Counted from the first letter of the stretch, positions 1 to 11,001 are shown. The stretch is DNA of 64,000 nucleotides from Episyrphus balteatus (GCF_945859705.1 NC_079136.1:96905120-96969119); one strand, 5' to 3'. Program-made: numbers and translations. Notes: generated by a model not told the origin, from the letters alone.

Positions 1-211
1 CCCTATTCTGGCAAACCTCACAAGTCACAAAAACCTCACAAGGCGATCATAGCTCGATTTTGCGATTATTTATTTCTCACAAACTTCTTACTAGCAAAAA
101 TAGAGCAGATCACAAATTCAAAAGTTTTTGTGATTCAAAAACATCCCAAAATCAAATTCATCTCACCTTGTGAGGTCCTCATAACTTGTGAGGTTTGCCA
201 GAATAGGGCTG
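1..211. mobile_element. Short TIR element (MITE), left end clipped by window edge
   Basis: Bases 1-25 are the exact reverse complement of 184-208. The right end completes to CAGAATAGGGCTG at 199-211, so about 3 bases of the left end lie outside the window. The interior has several CCTCACAAG / CTTGTGAGG motifs and no coding potential. The same 13-bp terminus bounds the 505-bp element at 56,356-56,860, so the two are probably served by the same transposase. Superfamily not assigned. Confidence 0.75.
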
Positions 212-2335
212 TAAGCTTCTTAAATTTACAATACTACAGTATTTGAGTATCTGACACATTTGTGAACAGCAATAAGCTGTTCTTCTTCTTCAAAATTTCC
301 CTTTCCCATCACAGATGAGTGAGTATCCAGAAATTTGTAGAAGTTTTTTGGATTTTTATATATGGTATAAGGAGACAAGGTAATATCATGTAGCCAGTTA
401 CGAGAACTGTCAGATGAAAGAAAAAAAGATGGCTTCCTAAGTTTTTGGCAACTGTCCTATTGAAATTGTTGTTGTCTGACTTGGAAATTTTTGTTGGTTT
501 TGACTTGAAAAATCAAACGTCATAAACTTATGACTCCAGAAGTAAATGGCAAATCTGATTAAAGTTCCCATTTTGTATGGAAAATTCAAAGATGTTTTGA
601 TTCCTCGAATTCCAACCTACAGCCATAAATTAAGCACAAGGTCAATTATTTGAAAATATGGAGTATTCATTTAGAAAATCCTGTTTTTATATGTTGGCTG
701 TTCGCTGTAAAATATGACCATTCATACATACTTAACTTGGGATTTTGTATTAAATACCTAATGTTTTCTTCCAAAATATAAGGAAAACATAGCGGTCTTC
801 GTCTTCCGGGTCGAAGCTACGCAGTTTTCTCATGTAGATGCGTGATGCAAGCATTTAAATGCTGTATGTTTCCATTTATAATCGAATCGTGACAAATATC
901 GCCTAGGCAATAATTATTGTACTTACCTGAAGTTAAACCTCTGCTGGTTCAACAAACATTTTTTTGGTTAATATTCTTTATACCTAGATATTCTACTAAA
1001 ATTGCAATTCCTATTGCAATTGTGTATTTGGAAAAATATCCTTATATTTCAAAGAGTAAATGTTAAAACAATTAAAAAAGACACTTTTGCAATAGAATAG
1101 TTTATTATAAAAACTTATAAAAACTTTAATCTAAATATACATTTTTTTTTTTGTTTATTAAATTAAATTTACTTGTATTGTAAACAAAAATGTTATTATT
1201 TTTGATAATAATAATTAACTTAAAAAAAATATTTCTTTTTTTGTTGGGTAGTAATTTATTGAAATAATCAAGTTCAGTTTTTTTTTTTATTAATAAGGTA
1301 TTTAATCATCAATTACACTTAGTAAAAAATATTTATTTTAAAGAAAAACCTCTAACTCAGGTTGTTAAACTGACTGTTACAAAATTGACCCTGAATTATA
1401 CTGAAATAAAATTACAATATGACCATTTGATCTCATAAATTAACATTTTACTTACATTTGTTTATGAATGATTTAAAAGCTGAACTTTATTATAACTGAA
1501 CTGTACTGTTTCTAAGAACAACTTCTTTATACCTATATTTTAATTTACTTGTTCTTGTTAAGTGTTATAAATTTGTACTTTGTTTATCTTAATTTTATTT
1601 AAAAAGAAATAAAACATCACTTTTATTCATTTTTATTTATAAATATAGTTTATAAAATATTTCAATCTAGTGAAAGTGTTTAGTTTCTTGATTAATTAAT
1701 TTTTATTTTTTTCTATAAGGATAATAGGAAAGTAGATTATATTATTTTAAATGCTTGCCAAATATTTAAATATTTTTCTATATAAAAAATGTATTGATAA
1801 CTGTATATCATAAATACATTGCTTACATTATCATTCAAATACAAAAAAAAAACTCAACTGAACCGTAGACACATATGTACTTAGAAAAACACAATATATG
1901 TCTTCATTATTGGTTTTTTAAAAAATACCTTTTTTAAAAAATTTTATATATTTTTTTAAATGTATTTTAAAATCAATCAGAAAAAAAAAATAAATTGTAA
2001 ACATTGAAAATTGTATAACATTGAAAAACTTAATTTTAAGAAATGAAACAAAAGTCAAAAATTGCATTCGGATAGTTTCAACATAATGAAAACAATGAAA
2101 GAATGAAAGCTTTGTGAAGATAAAAGACAAGAGTCATGTTTTTTCGCCCAAACGTTAACACTTTGATGGACGCGTGGACAAAAACGTTATAGATTTAGTC
2201 AAGGCATACTACAAGAAAAGATTGCTAAGTGAAATTATTGCACCTCAAAGTGAAGACATTCCTGCCAGGATAAAAAATTAACCTTGAAACATGCTATAAT
2301 GAACTTGAAATTGTCTTGAGACCAGTTTCCTGCTT
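212..2335. other. AT-rich non-coding stretch
   Basis: No gene, repeat or domain is supported here. It is dominated by A/T runs, and the few short reading frames are low-complexity. A moderately GC-richer patch near 790-920 has no open frame I can interpret. Confidence 0.6.
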
Positions 2336-2339
2336 CCTC

Positions 2340-2900
2340 CATCGTTAAGTGTTTCAAGTGTATACTTAAACAAAAAATTGCAAGAAATTAATGTTCTTCT
2401 TGCAATTAAAGATAGGGAAAACAACATTTCGATCCAAGAAGTTGGAGACTGGGTCATCGTAGAAGGCACAGCACCTAAACCGATTAAGGAGATATCAGAT
2501 ACAAGTTCTCAAGCAATAAAATGTACGAATACGTATGCTGACCAAAGCGAACTGGACGCAGAAACTTTTTAAAGTTTACTAAAACTTAGAGCAGCAGCAA
2601 TAGAAAGGTGAAGTCAAACTTGTTGAACTCAACAAGTTGTATAATTCTCGGGAAATATACAACATGGGCGTCCCCACTTAAAAAAATTCCTGCAACACGA
2701 AGACTTGTGGGACACAGTGCAGGGAATTTATCATGCCACAGGAAAGGACTCGAAACTTGACACATAGGCCAAGTCGAAAATTATTTTACTCATCGACAAA
2801 ATTAATTACATATGTACATACATAGAGAAGACGCCAAATCTTCGAAAGAAGTGCGAGACAAATTAAAGTGGGTAGTGGTAGAGACATCTTAAGACTGAGG
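2340..2900 (+). pseudogene. Copia-type gag remnant
   Basis: A decayed plus-strand gag-like fragment. Around 2,685-2,730 the translation contains QHEDLWDTVQG, then AKSKIILLIDKINY after an in-frame stop, and in another frame REDAKSSKEVRDKLKW near 2,826-2,880. This order (HEDLW, then KAKSKI, then AKSSKEVWDKL) is the hallmark of Ty1/copia Gag (UBN2-type). Upstream, a 64-codon frame from 2,378 may be the same or another relic. At least one stop and one frameshift are present, so it is dead. No copia LTR or pol is visible nearby. Confidence 0.6.
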
Positions 2901-3148
2901 TTTTATTTCAACATATAAGGAGTAGAGAGTTCAAATTAAATTACATAAATAAATCGAGTAGCTTAAACACAGATGGCGTTACAATACTAACAGAAATTTC
3001 AGATATACAGAAGAATCGGAAAAGAGCGATGCTCTGAGGCCGCCCACCTGTGGGATGCACTGAATTAAACGATAGAAAAATACTTCACATTAACCTTTCC
3101 CTTAGCAATTATATAACGGTAGAAACATCATTAAATAACTCCAATGTT

Positions 3149-3820
3149 ACATTTTTTTAGATAAAGGCTCAGACATAAGTATAGACAAAACACCAAATTT
3201 AACCCTTAACTGATGTGGTGGGTCCAGGGGACCCACGCCTTTTTTAAAAATTAAAAAAAAAACCGTTGCGACTGAATTTTAAAGTGGAAATTTTATTTTG
3301 AAAACAAGTTTTCCCATTTTTTTTATTTTCTTAACTGGTTTGGAAAATGTTATATTTGAAATTTTTATAAAGAAATTTGTAAAAATATTTAATTTTGTAT
3401 TTTGTTTTATCATTTAAAAACACCTGGGTCCACTGGACCTACGACTTTAGATACGTCAGTAAATTTCACCACATCAGTTAAGGGTTAAAATAGTATTAGG
3501 TAATACGGCTGAAATTTTTAATATAAAAGGCACAGGAGACAAAAAAAAAATTGGTTATGACTATATAAAAAGATTTAACTGTTTATTAGATTTATCAATT
3601 TTTTGGACCAAGCAGAAAATAATTCGACCAAATAACTTAAAAAACAAAAAACAATTTGAGCTTAAAATAATTGACACACCAAAAAAAGATATTCTCTCAC
3701 TGCCAGCAAGATTAGAATTCATTCGAAAAGTTAGTGTCAGCACCAAGAAAATATAAATATTAATTTCAAATCAGGAGCTGAATGACGGTATTTGCATAGC
3801 GAACACAATAATTATGTTCT
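3149..3820 (+). pseudogene. Gypsy-type protease / pol N-terminal remnant, split by a MITE
   Basis: Before the inserted MITE the frame reads FLDKGSDISID, a protease active-site region with DKG in place of the expected DTG. After the MITE it continues through IVLGNTAEIFNI to KKDILSLPARLEFI and QELNDGICIANTI near 3,772-3,816. The last two blocks resemble the protease-to-RT linker of gypsy-group (mdg1/412/blastopia-like) elements. It ends in a stop near 3,756 and is decayed. A shorter, further degraded copy of the same block lies at 5,661-6,240. Confidence 0.6.
3203..3484. mobile_element. PiggyBac-like MITE (282 bp)
   Basis: The termini are a perfect 18-bp inverted repeat, CCCTTAACTGATGTGGTG at 3,203-3,220 and its complement at 3,467-3,484. 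They are flanked by TTAA at 3,199-3,202 and 3,485-3,488. CCC-starting TIRs with TTAA target duplication are diagnostic of the piggyBac superfamily. Imperfect GGTCC/GGACC subterminal repeats follow. There is no transposase, so it is non-autonomous. It sits inside a gypsy protease relic and is therefore younger than that relic. Confidence 0.9.
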
Positions 3821-4246
3821 ACCAAAGACCCCTAACAACCACAATCAGTATCAATAAAATCCATAAACAATGAAGCATCCTCTGTGGAGCTTCCATTGTT
3901 TACAAATATAAAACTGTAAACTCAAGATTCATAAATATAAAACTATAAACAGCATTGTTTATAAAAAAAAATAAAACTGTGAACAGTTTATTTGGCGACA
4001 CATAGATTCTTTTGTGGATCTTGTGGTATTAATTAAAAAGATAAACAATGATCTTTGGAGTTGACCAACGATCATGATACATTTAAGAAGCTAGAGTAAG
4101 ATTTAATTAGATAAAAACAAAATGAAGAAAAAAAATCGAAAAAAGTCAGGTCACCTAATAAAAATGTTTATCATATTACAAAGAATTTGTCATCGCTATC
4201 TTCACTAGCATCATCGAATTCCAAAGAATATCAAAAAATGTTGTGT
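3821..4246. repeat. Non-coding block shared with 6,000-6,245
   Basis: The stretch with short direct repeats such as ATAAAACTGTAAAC and ATAAATATAAAACTATAAAC, followed by TTTGGCGACACATAGATTC near 3,998, reappears at 6,045-6,200. Together with the preceding protease block this is a diverged dispersed repeat (about 3,120-4,066 against 5,661-6,245). TTTGGCGACA could be the start of a primer site after an LTR end, but no LTR start was found. Confidence 0.45.
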
Positions 4247-4514
4247 TGTATTTATCTTGTAATAATAAACTGCGAAACCCAAGCATCCGCTGGTTGATGC
4301 TGTGTCATCATTTTTAAGGAATAATAAACTGCGACACCCAAGCATCCGCTAATCATTTTTTAAACAAAAGAACATTCCAACTATCAAAATTATAATTTAA
4401 TCTTAAGTCAACCACCGAACAAGATACTTCGTATCTTAATTCAACCTCCAAGATTCAAAACTTATAAATTTATTTCTTTTTTAAAAAGTGTCTTAAAGAA
4501 GTTTAATTTAAAAT
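4247..4514 (+). repeat. 5'-truncated LTR of a tRNA-Ser-primed gypsy element
   Basis: Homologous to the LTRs at 10,190-11,001 and 40,483-40,917, sharing the block from the TTATCTTGTAATAATAAAC motif to the terminal AATTTAAAATT. It carries a tandem duplication of the AATAATAAACTGCG..CATCCGC block (4,261-4,320 and 4,321-4,352), as does the 40.6-kb copy. It runs directly into a primer binding site and then a gag frame, so it is the remnant of a 5' LTR. Confidence 0.75.
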
Positions 4515-4529
4515 TGGCGCAGTCGGTAG
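4515..4529 (+). other. Primer binding site, tRNA-Ser type
   Basis: TGGCGCAGTCGGTAG matches the complement of the 3' end of insect tRNA-Ser (CTACCGACTGCG plus CCA). It overlaps the last T of the LTR, as in the 17.6/297 group of gypsy elements. Confidence 0.75.
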
Positions 4530-5015
4530 AATCTCATTAAAATAAAATGAGATTCAGTGATACGAATCAAAAAGAAAAGTTTAGTAATCAAATTTAATAA
4601 AGTGAATAAGTGAATTAAACCAATCCATTTAAGGAACAATAAGTGTTTAAATTTTACGAACTCACAACTAAACTATTGATTGTACCGAGTAACGAAAATA
4701 CTCAACACAATAAATCGATTAGTGAAAATAATCAACCGGTTAACGAAAATAACCAACCAAAAAAAAAAAACAAATTAAAGTGCTTTATTGTATAAAAGAA
4801 CAATAAAAGTGTTTTACAGAAAATATCCCAGCTCAAGCCAGTGCATATGGCCTATGCTGAAATTTCCGTAGAGGAAGGTATTTTCAGAAAATTAAAAAAT
4901 TGACAAAATAAAATTAAAAAGTGTACTTATAGACTCAAAACAAAACAAAGAAAAAAAAAATAAAAAAGAAATAAATAAATAAACAAAAAGTGAAAATAAT
5001 AATAACAGAAGTCGC

Positions 5016-5519
5016 ATGATCGAAAGACCCAAAGAGTTCGAAACGGAGATGAAGAAGATCATCAACAAATTCAACAGAAATCCAAAAGAAAAAAGAAGTA
5101 TACAAGTCAACCAACAAAGGAATTTAGAAAATCACACTATGAATCAACAAGCAGCAGTAGCAGCAGCACAAAACAACAACGGCAACAATATTAATATTAT
5201 TAACAATGTTTTAATTCCAAGAGTCTTAGAACTCAATCCTTTAAAATACATAGAAACATTATCTACTTTTGACGGTAGGACACAAGACTTACCTATTTTT
5301 ATAAGTAACGTAGATGACATAATTCCAACATTACTGACATACAACGATCAAGGACAAAGAATGTGTATTAATTTATTAAAGTCCAAATTCATTGGTCGAG
5401 CTAGGCAAATTATTGAGATTCATTCTCACCTCACTAAATGGGCCGATATAAAGGCTATCCTAATTCAAAATTTCGGGGGATTCAAAAACAGTTATCAACT
5501 GTATGATGACCTCATGTTA
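5016..5519 (+). pseudogene. Gypsy gag, 3'-truncated
   Basis: The open frame starts at 5,016. It begins with a charged and Gln/Asn-rich segment and enters a gypsy Gag core near residue 70: LSTFDGRTQDLPIFISNVDD, GQRMCINLLKSKFIGRARQI, EIHSHLTKWADIKAILIQNF and QLYDDLM. These match the structural Gag of gypsy-group elements. After LYDDLM (about 5,519) similarity stops abruptly; the frame runs on to 5,648 through unrelated hydrophobic sequence. It lies about 500 bp downstream of the LTR and tRNA-Ser primer site, so it is the gag of that element, truncated by a deletion or rearrangement that joins it to a protease-region copy. Confidence 0.75.
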
Positions 5520-5660
5520 TGCATAACCATAATTTTTTGTTTTACTAGTGTGCACATTCTTCGTTTTGAATGTCCACTTCAAATCATAAATTCCTCTGTC
5601 AGCAATTGCATAGAACATATTTTGTTTATGCTTGTGTGTCGAATATGAGTATCATATTCA

Positions 5661-6245
5661 TCATTAAATACCTCCAATGTTACATTTTTTTTAAATAAAG
5701 TTCAGACACAAGTATAGACATAAGACCAAAAGGCATAGAAGACAAAAAAAAAAAAATTGGTTATAACTATTAGATTTATCAATATTTTGGACCAAGCAGA
5801 AAAAAATACTAATTTGAGCTAATAATAATAGACTCACCAAAAAAAGATATTCTCTCACTGCCAGCAAGAGTAGAATTCATTCTAAAATTTAGTGACAGCA
5901 GAACGGAAATAGAAGTATTAACTCCTAATCAGGAACTGAATGATGGTATTTGCATAGCGAACACAATAATTATGTAAAACCGAAGAACCCCAACCACCAC
6001 AATCAGTATCCATAAAATCCATAAACAATGAAGCATGCTCTGTGAAGCTTCACGTTGTTTAAAAATAAAACTGTAAGCTCAAGATTCATAAATATAAAAC
6101 TATAAACATGATTTATGTCATTAAATATCAAGCATTGTTTATAAAAAAAATAAAACTGTGAACAGCTTATTTGGCGACACATAGATTCTTTTATGGACCT
6201 TGTGGTATTATTAAAAAAGATAAACAATGATCGTTGGGGTTGACC
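5661..6245 (+). pseudogene. Second, degraded copy of the gypsy protease-region block
   Basis: Parallels 3,149-4,066 in order: a CAATGTTACATTTTTTT motif, a ruined protease active site, the TTGGACCAAGCAG motif, AAAAAAGATATTCTCTCACT, CTGAATGATGGTATTTGC, then the ATAAAACTATAAAC region. It lacks the piggyBac-like MITE but also carries deletions across that site, so it is not a clean empty site. Confidence 0.6.
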
Positions 6246-6364
6246 CACAGAATATTTTCTGAAAAAACTATAGCCTTTTTTCTCGCGTTAAATACGAATC
6301 TTTTACTGACATTATTAACAGATACTAATACGTTTGTCTTAATTGTTCTAATTAAGTCACATTA

Positions 6365-6630
6365 TTAAGAAATTAAAGGCCAGCCGAGGTGTTATAAAAG
6401 GACAATTGAGTCGAATCAAAGGGTTCATGAATGATGAAAAGATAAAAACAGTAAATTGTTTTGAATTGGAAACGAAATCAGGTCTATTAGAAAGTTATTT
6501 TAATAATTTCAATGCAATTCAATCCCAACTTGAAGAAGGCGAAACAAATCACTAGAACGTGATAATTTTGAGGACTCTTATTCAGAGTTCAAATCTAAAA
6601 TACTTCTTAGTCGTCGTCGCGTCGTCAACA
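6365..6630 (+). pseudogene. BEL/Pao gag N-terminal remnant
   Basis: Translation gives LKASRGVIKGQLSRIKGFMN and then ESYFNNFNAIQSQLEEGE. After a stop or frameshift it gives ERDNFEDSYSEFKSKILL. LKAKRGVIKGQLTRI..F followed by F.EIQ..IE and FEDxYF is the conserved start of BEL/Pao Gag (DUF1759-type). No protease or RT follows; the next 100 bp are repetitive CGTCGTC-rich sequence. Dead fragment. Confidence 0.65.
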
Positions 6631-7250
6631 TAAACGTCCACAGACAACAGCAACATTATATGCTGACACGACGACTTCTATAAACGAAGTCGTTCACACC
6701 GTCGTCAGCCACAAGCAACAGGAAGGCAATGTAATATCTTGCACACGCTGCAAAATATTATCATTGCTGGTAGAATAGCAGGGTAGAATAGGATAAGGAT
6801 AGAATTTAAGTTTTTCGTCTTGTAAGAGATTCAAACCAATAAACAAATAATACAAATAACATTAACGTGTTGTTATTACTTATACACATTGGTAATATAA
6901 TTGATTTAAAAAATATTCCCTTTGCTTCAGTGAAACATCTTGTATCCATTAACAATACAATTAATTCTAACATAAGGCTCTCTTGTCTTTGTCAGTAGGT
7001 TTTGGCTAACACTGATGGAGATAAGAGATTGTGTAATGTGTACCGGAGGTTATTATGTAGACCTTTAGTTATGAAAAATAAAAATTTTTGACAACGAATG
7101 TTGAAACATATTTAATGTTATAAGAAGATTTATTTATAGAGATCGTTAGTGATGTCATCACAAGCATAAAAGGTTCAATTTATGCGGGCGAAAAATTCAG
7201 TTCAGAATTAACCCCATAGCAGACAACCAAGAACCAACTGCTTGGATATC
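6631..7250. other. Non-coding, probable LTR debris
   Basis: No gene seen. A GTAGAATAG / GGATAGAAT repeat and the polyadenylation-like CCAATAAACAAATAAT near 6,835-6,850 suggest the 3' part of a decayed LTR, but its ends cannot be defined. Confidence 0.35.
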
Positions 7251-7502
7251 TGAGAGCCTGAAAGACATGTTTAAACATTGTGGTTTAAAAATATCAAGTT
7301 AATCCATTTTATTTGTCGTGAAAACATTAAACTGCTGATTTTACGTAAACTTTAAAAGATTGATGTTCCCACGACCGGTGAATTGCTTACTTATTTGTTT
7401 ATTTGACACCACATTCGATTTTACCTTTTACTTTGAGGGTCAGTCATAAATTAACAACCAACCGCTCAGCTTTTAATTTCCACGAAAAATTGGCGCAGTC
7501 GG
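7251..7502 (+). repeat. LTR 3' portion with tRNA-Ser-like primer site
   Basis: TTGGCGCAGTCGG at 7,490-7,502 follows CACGAAAAA, matching the LTR-end plus primer-site arrangement at 4,514. The LTR start is not resolved, so the left coordinate is approximate. A gag relic follows. Confidence 0.5.
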
Positions 7503-7504
7503 GC

Positions 7505-8160
7505 TTCATCATCAGGCAACTAGAGAAATAGAACCAGAAGAGACAGAAAAAGAAGAGGAACTAGAGGAGGAACTCGAACTTAAAAAAAGAAGACATCGGT
7601 CCGGAAAACACTTTAGCAACGAGACGAGTAAGATTAAAAAATTAGTTTTAGACAAAAAGAAATTAGATAACAAATTATTAGACATAGTTGAGCAATTGGA
7701 AAGTCCAAGCTCATTAGGAAAAAATTTAAGAAAACATATTCAACAAACAGAACAGTTCAAAACAGAACTTGAACATTTTGGAGGTATTAAATTATTTCCC
7801 TCGAGAACCCAAACCGCGTCTCCAACAAAAATGGGAATAGACGAAGAAAAGACAAATGACAAATCATTTTTAGTTGGTGGTACTCAAACTGCTATGATCC
7901 AACTTATATCAATCTGATTCCTACATTTTACGGCGAGCAAAATGATCGCCTTATTACTGAGTTTAACTCATTTTTAAACTGCTGTAGGCAAGTTTCCCAA
8001 GAAAAACATATATACAGTTATAAAATGAGTTGAGACAATGCCGACAATTCCCCAGCGAGAATTTAAATGGGTTTTTGTTGCGTATTAAGAACCTGGTTGC
8101 GGAATGTAAAAATTCTGCACAGGAACAGTTTCCAAAAGATGCAAAAGTAAGAAGTACATA
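7505..8160 (+). pseudogene. Gypsy gag remnant
   Basis: An acidic Glu/Lys-rich start (EETEKEEELEEELELKK) leads to a 73-codon open stretch at 7,696-7,917. In another frame, YDPTYINLIPTFYGEQNDRL and EFNSFLNCCRQVSQE follow, resembling the Gag core that binds to FDG/FYG motifs in gypsy elements. Frameshifts near 7,890 and stops after 8,030 kill it. It sits directly downstream of a primer site. The right side is cut by the solo LTR at 8,247. Confidence 0.55.
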
Positions 8161-8246
8161 AAACTAAAATAAATCAAGAATAACAAAACAAAACAACAAT
8201 CCAAGACATCAATTCATCCCCCAAACCAACAAAAAAAATAGGTAGG

Positions 8247-8685
8247 TGTTAAGTAAACATTTTAAGTAACATTTTAAGTAACCATATGACAAATAGTATT
8301 ATCACATTGCATTGTTGCTGACACGATGGGAAATGATTTCTTACCAGTTCCCACTGAGTGTTCTTTTTAAGTATAATTATGTATACCTACTTATTTTTTT
8401 GTATTCTATCACCCATTTTTACCTTTCCTACCATATCATATTTCCACCCAACTCCTACTTCTGCGTGAGACCAGACGAAATAAGATCATTTAATAAAAGT
8501 TCAATGTTTAGTCTCACGCGCTGAGTGTTCATTATGCTGACTTGTCATTTTTGGCAAAGTACCTTTGAATGATCGGCATAATGGGCACTCGCTGTCCAAC
8601 CACTTTCAAGTGAACATCTTATGCAAATAAAATTGTAATCAATATTAATAAGAATATATAAGTGTTTGTATTTCATTAACATACA
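8247..8685 (+). mobile_element. Solo LTR, family B (439 bp)
   Basis: Starts TGTTAAGTAAACATTTTAAG and ends CATTAACATACA, with a 5-bp target duplication GTAGG at 8,242-8,246 and 8,686-8,690. A second copy of the same LTR is at 11,041-11,445 with its own target duplication. The copies differ by a 34-bp insertion near 8,262-8,305 and a few substitutions. Parent superfamily not determined, probably gypsy or BEL. Confidence 0.85.
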
Positions 8686-8690
8686 GTAGG

Positions 8691-9093
8691 TAAAAACTCC
8701 AGACATAAAAAAAATCGTCTCGAAGTGACCCTGAAATCCAATAAAAAAAAAAAAATATAGGTAAGATTGTTCATCAATCGGCACACGCCATGCTTAACCA
8801 AAAAAAAAATACATTTACCCCTATTAGGAATAAGTCCCAGAGCAGGATTCTGATTATCTCAGTTAACCTGATAGCAAGAACGATCAGCTGTTGATATTGA
8901 GGATTTTGAGGAGCATTCTAACTGACTCAAAAATGGTAGGTTTAGTTGTCCTGAGCCAAAAGGAAATTTATTTAATCCCACTCTCCATAGCGTTCAAGCA
9001 GAATTAGTTTTTTTTTTCTTGAAGAGCCATTGTCTTCAGAGAATCTGAGTTCGAATCCGATGCGGTTCCTCAGAATTCAAGGAAACATCCAAC
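8691..9093. other. Non-coding interval
   Basis: No gene seen. GAGTTCGAATCCGATGC near 9,048-9,064 resembles a pol III B box, but no A box was found at suitable spacing, so a SINE is not claimed. Confidence 0.4.
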
Positions 9094-9097
9094 CCAG

Positions 9098-10062
9098 TGT
9101 TGTGTTAGACATTCATCCATAATGTCTCACACTAACCATAACCCACCACAATAGTTTAATTCAAAAATTCAAGGGCACCAAGAGTAATTCGCGTTGTAAA
9201 CAAAACAAACGAATTACTCAAATTAATTGGGCCAATAATAATTGTAAACACCTGGCCAATGATTCAACTTCAATAATAAGTTGAAGCAACGGCAGGTCGA
9301 CGATCCGGTGACAAAACATACTGGATCGTCACAATTAAAATAAGCGAAAGAAAACTGCTGATGGGTCATATTGGTTATTGAGTGTTGATGGCTCAAATTG
9401 CGTCACCAAGAAATTGAGGATGACGCAAAGTAAGGTAAAAGAAATTTAGTAGGTATAATTTAAAAATAGGTTAATAAACAATAAGCAAAGAATTGCCCAA
9501 AATTGCAATGTATGCAATATTAGTTTTGTAATTGGGTAATTCTTTGTATGTCAATTTAATTAGCAATAAAATAAAGTATTACCCAAGATTGCGATGTAAG
9601 CAATCTTAGTTTTGTAATTGGGTAATACTTTATATCGTAAACTTTGGTCTTGTTAGTATTAGTGTTTGGTAGTGGAACTGAATTGTATAAATAGTTTAAG
9701 AATTACTAAGAAAAGTGAGAGTAGTAAGAATTACACTGAGGAGTAAGAATTACATCTGAGCAGAGAACTATACGGAATAGAGGATTATACGCTAGGAGAA
9801 TTACTTAACGGATAAATATAACGAATAAATGTAAGAACAACAACAAAAACAAAGTAACTAATCTTTTATTTTCTTGTTTTCAGAAAGTGGGCCATAGTCG
9901 CCTCAAAATAACTGGCCCCCAGTGTGCCTAACAACTGGACAATAGGGAAATAAGGGAAATTGTTTTAAAAGGGAGAGGAACCCATTTGTCGGGTTCACAT
10001 CCCCTGCCTTTACGGCAAACCCTTCTTATTAATATTCGTTACGTATGAAAGATTACGTAACA
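9098..10062 (+). mobile_element. Solo LTR, hairpin family (965 bp)
   Basis: Begins TGTTGTGTTAGACATT, ends GATTACGTAACA, and is flanked by CCAG at 9,094-9,097 and 10,063-10,066. The same LTR punctuates the tandem array at 43,204, 51,188, 52,282 and 60,071. It contains two adjacent compound hairpins (9,486-9,546 and 9,573-9,631), a TATA box (TATAAATAG, 9,686-9,694), a polyadenylation-like AATAAATGTAAG near 9,823 and a splice-acceptor-like TTCTTGTTTTCAG near 9,871-9,883. TGTT..AACA ends with 4-bp duplication fit BEL/Pao or gypsy. Confidence 0.88.
9486..9631. repeat. Twin compound hairpins inside the LTR
   Basis: Hairpin 1 pairs CAAAGAATTGCCCAA with TTGGGTAATTCTTTG (9,486-9,546; one mismatch). 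Hairpin 2 pairs AAAGTATTACCCAA with TTGGGTAATACTTT (9,573-9,631), with an inner GATTGC/GCAATC stem. Both share the loop-side ..TTAGTTTTGTAATTGGG arm. The pair is preserved in the LTRs at 43.2, 51.2 and 60.1 kb. Confidence 0.85.
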
Positions 10063-10189
10063 CCAGTATCTGTGAGAGTCTTCAATCCATCGATCCCATT
10101 GGTAAGAATTAAAAAAAAAAACTAAGAAATAATTAAACAAAAATGAAAATTTAATTCCGTAGGAATTTATGTTGTATTTTGGTATACAT

Positions 10190-11001
10190 AAGTTTTATAC
10201 ATAAGATATCACTTGTGCGAGTTATGACAAGGCATGTAGGCCTTGGACATGCGCATGAACCATATGAACTCCGTTATGCTGATCGAGCAAATCAAATACA
10301 AGCAACGGTTTCCCACGATAAGAGATACAGCTCAAATAACTGTATCAAGTATGAACTTGTCGCACTTCACACGATTGGCCAAAAAGTGTCTTATATCGAA
10401 GTTCTGTAATTTCCGTTATGTCGACTCAGCGAATCAGCGTGGGACAACTGCGGCAATGATAGAGAAACTAGAGTTAGAATAAGTTAGTCTTAAGTTGGAC
10501 TTGACAAAGTGAAGAACTAATAAATTATCAATAAGAATAATTGTCTTGGAAGTTATTTCATTTTTTATAGATTAGTAGTAAGTCGAACCGTTGGGCCAAC
10601 CCCTCAGGGGTTGGCGTTCGCGTTTTTTTTAGCTATCCTTGAGAGGATAAGCTTAACTTGCGCCTCCACAATAAATTCAAACAAAATAGCGAGACCTAAT
10701 ACAACAATACAACATTGTACCGATCTACAATGTTTGATTATGGCATATACCCTTCTGGTATTTATCTTGTAATAATAAACTGCGACACCCAAGCATCCGC
10801 TAAAGCGACTGTAAGATCCTGTGTCATCATTTTTTAAACAAAAGATCTCCAGTTGGATCATTCCAAATATCAAAATTATAATTTAATCTTAAGTCAACCA
10901 CCGAACAAGATACTTCGTATCTTAATTCAACCTCCAAGATTCAAAACTAATAAATTTATTTCTTTTTTAAAAAGTGTTTTAAAGAAGTTTAATTTAAAAT
11001 T
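10190..11001 (+). mobile_element. LTR of the tRNA-Ser family, interrupted by an insertion
   Basis: The left part AAGTTTTATAC..GATATCACTTGTGCGA (10,190-10,220) and the right part TCCACAATAAATTC..AATTTAAAATT (about 10,664-11,001) together equal the uninterrupted LTR at 40,483-40,917. The flanks are TACAT on the left and TATAT on the right, compatible with a decayed 5-bp duplication. This copy has a single AATAATAAACTGCG block, whereas the copies at 4.3 and 40.6 kb have two. Confidence 0.7.
10221..10655. mobile_element. Unclassified ~435-bp insertion within the LTR
   Basis: Absent from the homologous LTR at 40.5 kb. The flanks ACTTGTGCGA (10,211-10,220) and ACTTGCGC (10,656-10,663) resemble an imperfect 8-10 bp target duplication. 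It contains a polyadenylation-like ACTAATAAATTATC near 10,519 and an AACCCCTCAGGGGTT palindrome near 10,599-10,613. No TIRs or coding domain were seen; a solo LTR or SINE-like element is possible. Confidence 0.45.

Noticed and set aside
8312..8524. 70-codon ORF conserved at 8,312 and 11,072
   Set aside because: Both lie inside copies of a solo LTR; similarity reflects LTR homology, and the translation is low-complexity hydrophobic.
9040..9070. Possible SINE B box GAGTTCGAATCC
   Set aside because: No A box at proper distance, no tail or duplication, no second copy in the window.
10179..10482. Overlapping 76- and 79-codon ORFs
   Set aside because: They span an LTR/insert junction and have no recognisable domain.
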